A program made the translations under genes and the position numbers. 64,000 nt of DNA. It comes from CALMEC01 sp964393105 (GTDB lineage Bacteria > Actinomycetota > Thermoleophilia > Miltoncostaeales > Miltoncostaeaceae). The notes below the pieces were generated by a model. It was not told the DNA's origin, searched no databases, and saw only the letters and a program-made list of their open reading frames with translations. Each line of letters begins with the position of its first letter. Position 1 is the first letter of the stretch. The DNA lies in assembly GCA_964393105.1 (NCBI GenBank), contig CAYMSM010000004.1:47352-111351 (forward strand), written 5' to 3'. Below, piece by piece: positions 43,548-51,300 of this stretch.

Positions 43548-44578
43548 GCCGCTCCGATGAACCACCCCGGGTTCAGGACGCCGGCTGGGTCGAAGGCCTG
43601 CTTGATGCGACGCATGATCGCAAGAGCGGGTTGCGGGGCGCCCCAGGGATCGGTCCGCAAGTCGTCGGGGCCGTCGACGACCACGGCATGCCCACCATGT
43701 GCGTGCGCCAACGCGCGAAGTGCGTCGAGGTCGGCGGCGGTGTCGATCGCGACGCGGCACTTGCCCACGCCGAACTCGGCGACGTAGTCGTGGTGGAGCG
43801 CCTCCAGCACGGTGACGACCGGCGTGATCGCGACGGGTGCGACGCCCACGTCGACAAGCCCGCGACCCGTCGGTTCGGCAGGGGAGTCCGCAGGGCCGGT
43901 GCCGGGCGGCGCCGTCACGTCGGCCACCCGCCCCACCAAGTCGACAGACAGGCGGCCCGGTGTCAGCAGGATCGATGCGGGGCGCCACTGCTCTGCACGG
44001 ATGCGGTCGGCTGCGGCAAGGCGCTCGTCGAGCGATCCCTCCATCGCAAACCACCCTCGGGCGGGGGGCGTTGGCCACAACTTGACGGTGACCTGCGCGA
44101 TGACCCCGAGCGTGCCCATCGACCCGACGGCCAGTCGCGGCACGTCGTATCCGGCGACGCCCTTGACCGTGCGCCCGCCGCCCTTGACGATGCGCCCGTC
44201 GCCGGTGACAAGCACGACCTCCAGCAGCGAGTCGCGCACAGGACCGTGGCGCAGGCGCCCGCGTCCGCTGGCTGCCGTCGCGAGGATGCCGCCCACGGTC
44301 GAGCCCGGCCGGATGTCGGCCTGCGGCCACCACTGGCCGGTCGCGGCGAGCCCGTCGACGAACTCGGTCGCGGGCAGCCCGGCCTCGACGGTGGCGGTCA
44401 GCTCGGCGGGGGTGTGCTCGATGATGCGACGCAGCCCGGCGGTCGAGAGCGTCCTGCCGGGGTCCACGGGTCGTCCCGCGCGCGAGCGGGTGCCGCCCCC
44501 GATCGTCGTGACGTGCCGCCGCTCGGCGGTCGCCTCGCGCAGGGCCTCGGCGACCTCGTCGGCAGTGGTGGGGGACAC
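43541..44578 (-). CDS. glcE: glycolate oxidase FAD-binding subunit
   Basis: It has 345 aa. An FAD_binding_4 (PCMH) domain covers the first ~175 residues: RHVTTIGGGTRSRAGRPV, DIRPGSTVGGILATAASGRG, RLRHGPVRDSLLEVVLVTGD and VKGVAGYDVPRLAVGSMGTL. A GlcE C-terminal portion follows and ends IKQAFDPAGVLNPGWFIG. GTG 44578 overlaps the glcD stop by one base (TAGTG). The second FAD subunit of the complex, acting with GlcD and GlcF. Confidence 0.93.
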   Translation of the reverse strand: MSPTTADEVAEALREATAERRHVTTIGGGTRSRAGRPVDPGRTLSTAGLRRIIEHTPAELTATVEAGLPATEFVDGLAATGQWWPQADIRPGSTVGGILATAASGRGRLRHGPVRDSLLEVVLVTGDGRIVKGGGRTVKGVAGYDVPRLAVGSMGTLGVIAQVTVKLWPTPPARGWFAMEGSLDERLAAADRIRAEQWRPASILLTPGRLSVDLVGRVADVTAPPGTGPADSPAEPTGRGLVDVGVAPVAITPVVTVLEALHHDYVAEFGVGKCRVAIDTAADLDALRALAHAHGGHAVVVDGPDDLRTDPWGAPQPALAIMRRIKQAFDPAGVLNPGWFIGAAW

Positions 44579-46038
44579 TAAACCCACGCGCCCTCGGGCA
44601 GGTTGGCGATGTCGCCGCCCAGCTCGCCGCAGCGGCTGCCGCGCGGAAGGACCTTGTCGGGGTTGATCCGCCCGGCGGGGTCGAACGCGGCGCGGACACA
44701 CGCCTGGGCCTCCAGGTCGACGGCCGAGAACGTCAGCGGCATGAAGTCCCGCTTTTCGATGCCGACGCCGTGCTCGCCGGTCAACACCCCTCCCACGGCC
44801 ACGCACTTTCGGATGATCTCCTCGCCCGCCTGCATCACGCGTTCGGTCTGTGCGGCGTCACGACGATCGAACGCGATCAGCGGGTGCAGGTTGCCGTCGC
44901 CCGCGTGGAAGACGTTGACGATCACCAGATCGTGGCGCGTGCCGATCGCAGCGATCTCGTCCAGCACCTCGACCAGCCGGGTACGCGGGACGACGCAGTC
45001 GTGCAGGTAGTAGTTGGGGGCGATGCGGGCCATCGCGCCAAACGCGCTCTTGCGGGCCTTCCAGAGCAGGTCGCGCTCGACATCGTTCCGGGCGATGCGG
45101 ACGGTGCGCACGTTATGCGCTCGAGCGACGCGCTCGACCAGGGCGGCCTCCTCGGCGATCTGCGTGGGTGTGCCGTCGACCTCGACGAGCACCACGGCTG
45201 CCGCGTCCGTGGGCATGCCCGCGTGGGTGAAGGCCTCGGCGGCGCGGATCATTCCCTGGTCCATCATCTCGATTGCTGCTGGTACGACGCCCGAGGCGAT
45301 GATCTGGCTGACCGTCTCGCCGCCCTCGTGGACGGTTGCGAAATCGAGCAGCATGGTGCGCACGGCGGGCGGGTTGGGCGTCAGCCGCACGCAGATGCGC
45401 GTCGTGATGCCCATCGTGCCTTCGCTTCCAACGAACAGGCCGCGCAGGTCATAGCCGGGGGCGTCGGGAGCGAGCCCACCCAGCATCACCACCTCGCCGT
45501 CGTACAGCACGACCTCGACCGCCAGCACGTGTTGGGCGGTGACCCCGTAGCTCAGGCAATGGGGCCCGCCTGCGTTGGTCCCCACGTTGCCGCCGATCGA
45601 GCACGCCTGCTGGCTGGACGGGTCAGGCGCGTAGTGGAGGCCCAGGTGATGGACGTGGGTGGTCAGGTCCAGGTTCAACACACCGGGCTCGACCCACGCG
45701 CAGGGGGTCTCGTGGTCGATCTCGAGGATCCGGCGCATCCGCGCAAGCGAGACGACGACGGCCCCATCGAGCGGCACCGCCGCCCCGGCGAGTCCGGTGC
45801 CGGAACCCCGTGGCACGACCACGAGCTCGAGCTCGTGCGCCAGGCGCATGCAGGCAGACACCTCGGCCGTGGTCTCGGGCAGCACGACCAGGCCGCACTC
45901 GCCGCGCTGGATCGACCCGTCGCGCGCGTACACGCCGCGCTCGAGCGAATGGTCCAGAACCCGATCGGCGCTCAGAATCGCGCGAAACCGTTCGGCCGCC
46001 GCCGTTGCCGGGGTCGTGGGGTTCGTGCTCGTCGCCAC
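44578..46038 (-). CDS. glcD: glycolate oxidase catalytic subunit (FAD)
   Basis: Oxidises glycolate (or D-lactate-like 2-hydroxyacids) to glyoxylate. It has 486 aa. The FAD-binding domain has VVVPRGSGTGLAGAAVPLDG, CSIGGNVGTNAGGPHCLSYG and GLFVGSEGTMGI. The FAD-oxidase C domain has VFHAGDGNLHPLIAFDRRD, TGEHGVGIEKRDFM and AFDPAGRINPDKVLP. GTG 46038 lies 7 nt after TAGCCT. Head of the operon glcD-glcE-glcF-sco. A D-lactate dehydrogenase cannot be excluded, but the E and F partners favour glycolate. Confidence 0.94.
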   Translation of the reverse strand: MATSTNPTTPATAAAERFRAILSADRVLDHSLERGVYARDGSIQRGECGLVVLPETTAEVSACMRLAHELELVVVPRGSGTGLAGAAVPLDGAVVVSLARMRRILEIDHETPCAWVEPGVLNLDLTTHVHHLGLHYAPDPSSQQACSIGGNVGTNAGGPHCLSYGVTAQHVLAVEVVLYDGEVVMLGGLAPDAPGYDLRGLFVGSEGTMGITTRICVRLTPNPPAVRTMLLDFATVHEGGETVSQIIASGVVPAAIEMMDQGMIRAAEAFTHAGMPTDAAAVVLVEVDGTPTQIAEEAALVERVARAHNVRTVRIARNDVERDLLWKARKSAFGAMARIAPNYYLHDCVVPRTRLVEVLDEIAAIGTRHDLVIVNVFHAGDGNLHPLIAFDRRDAAQTERVMQAGEEIIRKCVAVGGVLTGEHGVGIEKRDFMPLTFSAVDLEAQACVRAAFDPAGRINPDKVLPRGSRCGELGGDIANLPEGAWV

Positions 46039-46045
46039 CCCAGCG

Positions 46046-46051
46046 AGGCTA
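46046..46051 (-). promoter_or_regulatory. -10-like TAGCCT for the glc operon
   Basis: TAGCCT, then 7 nt, then GTG 46038 on the minus strand, suggesting a leaderless glcD mRNA. Confidence 0.45.
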
Positions 46052-46117
46052 CCGAATCGTGGGCGGCGAGCGGACCGAAAGTTGCGACAGATGCGGGCGA
46101 GCCGAGGACATCGTGCA

Positions 46118-47359
46118 TCACCGACTGGCGGCGAGCTCTCCGGCGTGGATCGCCAGGATCACGTCGCCGCCCTGGGCGACGGTCAATCCGCCGATGTCGG
46201 CGAGCCACCGGGCGGGCGCGGTGGCCCGGTCCAACTGGTCGACGTCGACGAGCGACCACGCACGGGGCAGGCGCACGACCTGTAGGGGATGGACGAGCTC
46301 GGGCTCGTCGGTCAGGCCGAGCGGATCGACGAGCGCGCGGGCGCATGCGTGACTCAGATCGGCGTCGGTCAGGCCCCAGGCCGGGTCGTCGTCGGTCGGC
46401 GTGCAGTAACACTCGCAGCCGATCACCGTGCGGCCCGGGGGGATCAGGCGCTCACTCCAGTTCTTGACCTCGAACATCCGGGCGAACGGGACACGCGGGT
46501 CGTCGATCTGAATCCACGGCTCGGCGGTCTGGCGGTCCTTGTCAAGCAGCAAGTACACCAGCGCGGCCGCGCGGGGCCTGAGCGCGGGGATGACGCCCTC
46601 GGGCACCGCCGGGTCGACGAGCCCGGCGACAAGGCTGGGCGGAAGGCCCGCGATCACACGCGCCGCGTGGAGCGTGGCCGGTCCGTTGGCCGAATCGGCG
46701 TCGATGCCCGTCACGCGACCTGCCGTGGTGCGGATTCGAGTCACACGGGCGCCCAGTGACACCTCGCCGCCGAGCCGGCGTACCTCATCAGCCATCGCGT
46801 CCATCAACTGGCCGATTCCCCCCGCCGCGTACCAGAACCCCCGCGGTGCAGACTGCTCGATCAGCAACTTTCGGGCACGGGCGGCGGGGATGCGCTCCAA
46901 GGGCATCCCGTCGACCTTCTGCAGGTACCGGCGCATGACCCGGTCGACGAACCGTTCGCCGAACGCCCCGGTCAGGAACGCCTGGGCCGATGGTCCCCCT
47001 CCGTCGACTGGGGCGAATTGGTCGGGTCGCTGATCCAGGTAGCGGCCGGGCGTCAGGGCGCCGTCGCGCAGGCAGACCACCGGCCGGTCGACCCAGACCG
47101 CGTCGCTTCCCAGGAGGCCCTGGAGCCAGTCGCGGCGCGAGGCGTCGTGGACGAACAGGATGTGGCCACCCAGGTCATATGCCAGATCACCCCGTCGCAG
47201 TGTCCGGCAGAGCCCGCCGACCTCGGGTCCCGCCTCCACCAGAGCGACTCGCTGCCCCTCGCGCCCGAGCGCGAGTGCGGCGCCGAGCCCGGCGGGGCCG
47301 GCTCCCAACACGATGGCGTCATACCCCATGTCGGCAGCGTGTCCGTCGTCCGGGGTCAT
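46118..47359 (-). CDS. FAD-dependent amine-oxidase/protoporphyrinogen-oxidase-like protein
   Basis: It has about 413 aa. The N-terminal dinucleotide loop is YDAIVLGAGPAGLGAALALG, followed by VALVEAGPEVGGLCRTL and YDLGGHILFVHD, typical of the NAD(P)-binding_8/amino-oxidase superfamily (phytoene desaturase, PPO, UDP-galactopyranose mutase-like). The C-terminus (WSLVDVDQLDRATAPARWLA and ADIGGLTVAQGGD) binds FAD. Start 47359 was chosen; ATG 47329 (MGYDAIVLGAG) is equally possible. Divergent from ctaB, so a heme- or glycan-linked role is conceivable, but no substrate can be given. Confidence 0.85.
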   Translation of the reverse strand: MTPDDGHAADMGYDAIVLGAGPAGLGAALALGREGQRVALVEAGPEVGGLCRTLRRGDLAYDLGGHILFVHDASRRDWLQGLLGSDAVWVDRPVVCLRDGALTPGRYLDQRPDQFAPVDGGGPSAQAFLTGAFGERFVDRVMRRYLQKVDGMPLERIPAARARKLLIEQSAPRGFWYAAGGIGQLMDAMADEVRRLGGEVSLGARVTRIRTTAGRVTGIDADSANGPATLHAARVIAGLPPSLVAGLVDPAVPEGVIPALRPRAAALVYLLLDKDRQTAEPWIQIDDPRVPFARMFEVKNWSERLIPPGRTVIGCECYCTPTDDDPAWGLTDADLSHACARALVDPLGLTDEPELVHPLQVVRLPRAWSLVDVDQLDRATAPARWLADIGGLTVAQGGDVILAIHAGELAASR

Positions 47360-47472
47360 GTCAACGACGACCCGCCCGCGCGGAGGGCGCACGGGGGTGA
47401 GCCGACATGATCGGGCCCTTTGGAGCCTCCGGTTGCGGGACAGATTGCCCATCGACGGCGCGCGCTCTGGGT

Positions 47473-47478
47473 TATGCT
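47473..47478 (+). promoter_or_regulatory. -10-like TATGCT for the small gene before ctaB
   Basis: TATGCT, then 8 nt, then TTG 47487. Confidence 0.35.
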
Positions 47479-47486
47479 CGAAGGCC

Positions 47487-47672
47487 TTGGCTCTGACCGC
47501 GCTCATCATCGCGTCCGTACTCGTCGCCGTCGCGGGAGGGTTGGTCGCGCGCGCCGATTGGGCGGTGGCGCCGAAGGGACGGGCGGGGCTGTTGGAGCGC
47601 CTCTGGGTCGTGCTGCCCGCGGGGTTCCTGATCCTGCTGATCGCACTCGCAGCGCGAACGGTGTTCTCGTGA
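47487..47672 (+). CDS. 61-aa two-helix membrane protein preceding ctaB
   Basis: It has two hydrophobic helices (LTALIIASVLVAVAGGLVA and LWVVLPAGFLILLIALAART) joined by a charged loop. The only start in a sensible place is TTG 47487, behind TATGCT. Its stop overlaps the ctaB GTG start (GTGA), so translation is probably coupled. Size and position suggest a small oxidase-assembly or accessory subunit; no family recognised. Confidence 0.65.
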   Translation: MALTALIIASVLVAVAGGLVARADWAVAPKGRAGLLERLWVVLPAGFLILLIALAARTVFS

Positions 47673-48571
47673 CGACGCGCGCAGTCTCTGCGCCACGCGC
47701 TGGCCAGCGCATCGTCGGCCTCATCGCCGACTACGTGCGCCTGACCAAGCCGCGCGTGATCTCGCTGCTGCTCTTGACGACGCTCCTGGCCATGATCATG
47801 GCCGAGCGCGGGTGGCCGGACGGGCCGACGGTGGTGTGGACGATGATCGGTGGATACCTGGCCGCAGGTGGGGCGAACGCCATCAACCAGTGGTTCGATC
47901 GCGACATCGATGCGCGCATGCGACGGACCTCCAATCGGCCGATCGTCGACGGGCGGATCGGAGCGGCCCACGCGCTGACCTATGCGCTGACGATCAGCGT
48001 GGCGAGCGCCCTGATCCTCGGGATCGGGGTCAACTGGCTGGCGGCGGGGCTCGCCATGCTGGGTCTCGTGCTCTATGTATTCCTCTACACGCTGTGGCTC
48101 AAGCGCACGACGACGCAGAACATCGTCATCGGCGGCGCGGCCGGAGCCGTGCCACCGCTCGTGGGGTGGGCCGCCGTCCAGGGGAGCATCGGCCTGGGCG
48201 CGCTGATCCTGTTCGCGATCGTGTTCTACTGGACACCGCCTCATTTCTGGGCGCTCGCGCTGCTGCTCAAGAAGGATTACGCCGAGGCCGGCGTGCCGAT
48301 GCTGCCTGTGGTGCGGGGCGTCGAGGAGACCGCCCGCCAGGTGCTCCTGTGGACCGTGGTCCTGGTTGGGGTGACGCTGCTTCCGGTCGCGGCCGGCGTA
48401 TCGGGCGGATTGTATTTCGCTTCAGCCCTCGTGCTGGGCGGGCTGTTCCTGGCGTCGGCCTGGCGGCTCGCGCGACAACCGGACGAACGCAGAGCACGCT
48501 CGACATTCTCGTACTCGATGCTCTACCTGGCCTTGCTGTTCGCCGCGCTCGCCATCGACGCGGTCGTCTAA
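47669..48571 (+). CDS. ctaB: protoheme IX farnesyltransferase (heme O synthase)
   Basis: Transfers farnesyl to heme b to give heme O for the cytochrome oxidase. It has 300 aa with about nine membrane helices. UbiA-family Asp-rich motifs are NQWFDRDIDARMRRTSNRPI and the second at YAEAGVPMLPVVRG; the entry segment is YVRLTKPRVISLLLLTT. GTG 47669 overlaps the stop of the 61-aa gene. No ctaA (heme A synthase) is in the window. The cox structural genes lie 2 kb downstream on the same strand. Confidence 0.95.
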   Translation: MTTRAVSAPRAGQRIVGLIADYVRLTKPRVISLLLLTTLLAMIMAERGWPDGPTVVWTMIGGYLAAGGANAINQWFDRDIDARMRRTSNRPIVDGRIGAAHALTYALTISVASALILGIGVNWLAAGLAMLGLVLYVFLYTLWLKRTTTQNIVIGGAAGAVPPLVGWAAVQGSIGLGALILFAIVFYWTPPHFWALALLLKKDYAEAGVPMLPVVRGVEETARQVLLWTVVLVGVTLLPVAAGVSGGLYFASALVLGGLFLASAWRLARQPDERRARSTFSYSMLYLALLFAALAIDAVV

Positions 48572-48575
48572 CCCC

Positions 48576-49784
48576 ATGGCACGAAAGCGGGGTGACCGCC
48601 CGGTCGGTCACGGGCGCGGCGGGTTCTTCCTCTCGCCGCTTGGGATCGTCTTCACGACGGTCGTGATCGACATGATCGGGTTCGGGATCGTCATCCCGAT
48701 CCTGCCGCTCTACGCTCAGGACCTGGGCGCGTCGCCCACCGTCATCGGTGTACTGGCGTCGTCGTATGCGTTGATGCAGTTCCTGTTCGCGCCGGTGTGG
48801 GGGCGCCTGTCGGACCGCCACGGCCGGCGGCCGGTCATTTTGGTGGCCCTGGCCGGAAGCGCCATCTCGTCGCTGCTGATCGGCCTTGCGACGTCGCTCG
48901 TCCTCCTGTTCGTCGCGCGGATCCTCAACGGCATCTCCGGGGCGTCGTACTCCGCCGCCCAGGCGTATGTCGCAGACGTCACGTCGCCGCAGGAGCGGGC
49001 CAGGGGCATGGGATTGATCGGCGCGGCGTTCGGCCTGGGCTTCATCCTCGGCCCGGCGATCGGCGGTCTGTGCGCGATCGTCGACCCGCGGTTGCCGTTC
49101 TTCGTCGCGGTGGCGCTGGCGGCCCTCAACCTGCTCGCGGCCTGGCGGCGGCTGCCAGAGCCAGAGCGACGGCCGGCGACCCAATCGTCTCAGCGCGAGC
49201 TGCTTCGGGCTGCCTTCCGCGACGGGCGGATCGCTCCGATGATCGCGATCACGTTCCTGGCGACGTTCGCGTTCGTGGGCATGGAGCAGACGTTCGCGCT
49301 CCTGGGCAACCGGCGCTTCGGCTTCGGGCTGGTCGAGACGGGGCTCATGTTCACCTACATCGGGGTCGTCGTGGCGGTCGTGCAGGGAAAGGCCGTTGGA
49401 CCGCTCGTCGCACGGCTCGGGGAACGGCGGGTGATGTTGACGGGGCTCGTGGTCACCGGAGCCGCCCTGGGGCTGCTGGCGGTGACGATGCATTTGTGGG
49501 CGCTCTTTCTGGTCACGGCCCTGCTGGCCGCCTCCGGCCTGGTGTTCCCGACCGTGACCTCAATCGTGTCCCAGGCGGCCGGCGATGCCGACCAGGGAGG
49601 CATGCTCGGCCTCGTCGCCTCCTCCAGCGGGCTCGCTCGCATCGTAGGCCCCCTGGCGGCGGGCGCGATGTTCGAGATCGCCGTCCCCTTGCCCTACATC
49701 GTCGGGGCGGCCCTGTTCGGGGTGTGCCTCGTCATCGCCCTGCGCGGGTCGGGGCGCACGGCGCTGGAGCCGGCCGCCCCGTAG
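48576..49784 (+). CDS. MFS transporter, TetA/drug-efflux-like
   Basis: It has 402 aa with 12 predicted helices. Motif A, GRLSDRHGRRPVIL, lies between helices 2 and 3; motif C-like GLIGAAFGLGFILGPAIGG is in helix 5, a marker of drug/H+ antiporters. The N-terminus is basic (ARKRGDRPVGHGRGG). It starts 4 nt after ctaB, so it may be co-transcribed. Substrate unknown. Confidence 0.92.
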   Translation: MARKRGDRPVGHGRGGFFLSPLGIVFTTVVIDMIGFGIVIPILPLYAQDLGASPTVIGVLASSYALMQFLFAPVWGRLSDRHGRRPVILVALAGSAISSLLIGLATSLVLLFVARILNGISGASYSAAQAYVADVTSPQERARGMGLIGAAFGLGFILGPAIGGLCAIVDPRLPFFVAVALAALNLLAAWRRLPEPERRPATQSSQRELLRAAFRDGRIAPMIAITFLATFAFVGMEQTFALLGNRRFGFGLVETGLMFTYIGVVVAVVQGKAVGPLVARLGERRVMLTGLVVTGAALGLLAVTMHLWALFLVTALLAASGLVFPTVTSIVSQAAGDADQGGMLGLVASSSGLARIVGPLAAGAMFEIAVPLPYIVGAALFGVCLVIALRGSGRTALEPAAP

Positions 49785-49817
49785 CTGGGCCGTCCGTGTC
49801 GGACATGGGCGAGCGGC

Positions 49818-50315
49818 TCAGTGGGACACGTCGACCACGATGCGGCGGGGTGACGACAGCGTGAAGACCCGGAAGCCGGCGCGCTTGGAGAGGCCCGCTC
49901 CGTACGCGATGACGGCTTCGAAGTCGCCCGCCCGCTTGAGCTGTCGCAGCGTCGGGAATCGGGGCGTGATCACCGAGGGCGCGTTGATGGACGAGCCGTT
50001 GACCGTCGGCTCGAGCCGGATCTGCAGGAACCGGCGGCCCAGCAGGGCGACCGGCAGGCCGGACCCGTCCTGGATGACCTGCGGAACGTACTGCACCCGG
50101 TAGCCGGGGGCCTGACCGGTGAACCGGAACACAATTCGGTCGAATGTGGGGTGGCGACCCACGGTGATGCGTGCCAGCGTCGCCGGCAGAGTTGCGGGGC
50201 TGGCCGCCTTCCCCTTGGGCGCCGTGGTAAACGCGGGCGACGCGGTTGCAGATCCCGCTGTGCCTGCTGTCAGGGCGACAACCCCAACGATGATCGACGT
50301 CGTTCGAATGCCCAT
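49818..50315 (-). CDS. exported AMIN-like domain protein
   Basis: It has 165 aa. A signal peptide (TTSIIVGVVALTAGTAGSAT, cleavage near ATASP) is followed by a beta-rich AMIN-like domain: ITVGRHPTFDRIVFRFTGQA, GYRVQYVP, LQIRLEPTVNG and FTLSSPRRIVVDVSH. Such domains bind envelope polymers. GAAGGGA precedes ATG 50315 by 5 nt. Alone on this strand between the MFS and cox genes; no enzymatic domain is attached. Confidence 0.85.
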   Translation of the reverse strand: MGIRTTSIIVGVVALTAGTAGSATASPAFTTAPKGKAASPATLPATLARITVGRHPTFDRIVFRFTGQAPGYRVQYVPQVIQDGSGLPVALLGRRFLQIRLEPTVNGSSINAPSVITPRFPTLRQLKRAGDFEAVIAYGAGLSKRAGFRVFTLSSPRRIVVDVSH

Positions 50316-50500
50316 CGTCGTTCCCTTCGCTCGAGACAACCGTACTCCTTGGGAGCGCCTGCGCGGTGCGCAGATACACCCCCCTTGGAATTCCGCTCCG
50401 GGCGTTCTTGGCGGCCGCTTCGTCATCTGTGAGCAGGGACGTCTGACCGGTCCGAAACGGGGTGTTGGGAGATGGCGTGCGTGGTAGCGTCCGACCCCGG

Positions 50501-51292
50501 ATGGGGCGCAACAAGCACATTCTCCCGATTGCGATCATCACCCTCGTGATCTCGGCGATCTCCGTCGTCGTTGCGCTCGCCATCGACTGGCTGCCCGATC
50601 CGGCCGCCAAGGAGGCCGATCGCGTCGACCTGCTCATCTGGTGGACCGTCTGGGCGAGCATCGGAATCTTCGCGATCGTGATGGCCTTCATGTTCTACTC
50701 GGTCTGGAAGTTCCGGGCGCGGGAGGGCGACGAGTCGGACGGACCGCCGATCCACGGCCATACCATGCTCGAGATCGTCTGGACCGCCATTCCCGCGGTG
50801 TTGATCGGCATCACCGCCGCCTGGGGCGCGGTCGTCCTGATCAAGAACGAAGAGATCGCGAAGGCCGAGCCAGGGCCGCTGCGGATCGAGGTCCTGGCGC
50901 AACAGTTCGCATGGGAGTTCACGTACCCCGAGCTCGGGGTGACCACCGGCGACCTTCGTGTGCCCGTGGATCGCCAGGTCGTGCTGAACCTGCGGGCCAA
51001 GGACGTCATCCACGACTTCTTCGTCTACGAGACGCGCATCAAGGGTGACGCGGTCCCGGGCATCGTCAACGACCTGGTGCGGTTCACCATGAAGCCCGAG
51101 TACGCCGGCAGGACCTATCCGATCATCTGCGCCGAGCTGTGCGGAGCAGGGCACGGTGTCATGCGCGCCCAGATGGTGACGCTCACCCAACGCGACTACA
51201 ACGCGTGGGCCCTGAGGGCCAAGGCCGAGGCTGCAACGGCGAAGGCCGCCGCTCCCCCGCCGCCGACCACCACCGCGACCCCGACGCCCTAG
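50501..51292 (+). CDS. coxB: cytochrome c oxidase subunit II (CuA)
   Basis: It has 263 aa. Two membrane helices (about 8-28 and 45-70) anchor a periplasmic-side cupredoxin domain. The binuclear CuA ligands are complete: H171 (VIHDFFVYE), C210, E212, C214, H218 and M221 in CAELCGAGHGVM. The C-terminus is an Ala/Pro/Thr-rich tail (AAPPPPTTTATPTP). TAGCGT lies 10 nt before ATG 50501. First gene of coxB-coxA-coxC-cytochrome c; coxA starts 8 nt after its stop. Confidence 0.95.
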   Translation: MGRNKHILPIAIITLVISAISVVVALAIDWLPDPAAKEADRVDLLIWWTVWASIGIFAIVMAFMFYSVWKFRAREGDESDGPPIHGHTMLEIVWTAIPAVLIGITAAWGAVVLIKNEEIAKAEPGPLRIEVLAQQFAWEFTYPELGVTTGDLRVPVDRQVVLNLRAKDVIHDFFVYETRIKGDAVPGIVNDLVRFTMKPEYAGRTYPIICAELCGAGHGVMRAQMVTLTQRDYNAWALRAKAEAATAKAAAPPPPTTTATPTP

Positions 51293-51300
51293 CGAGCACA

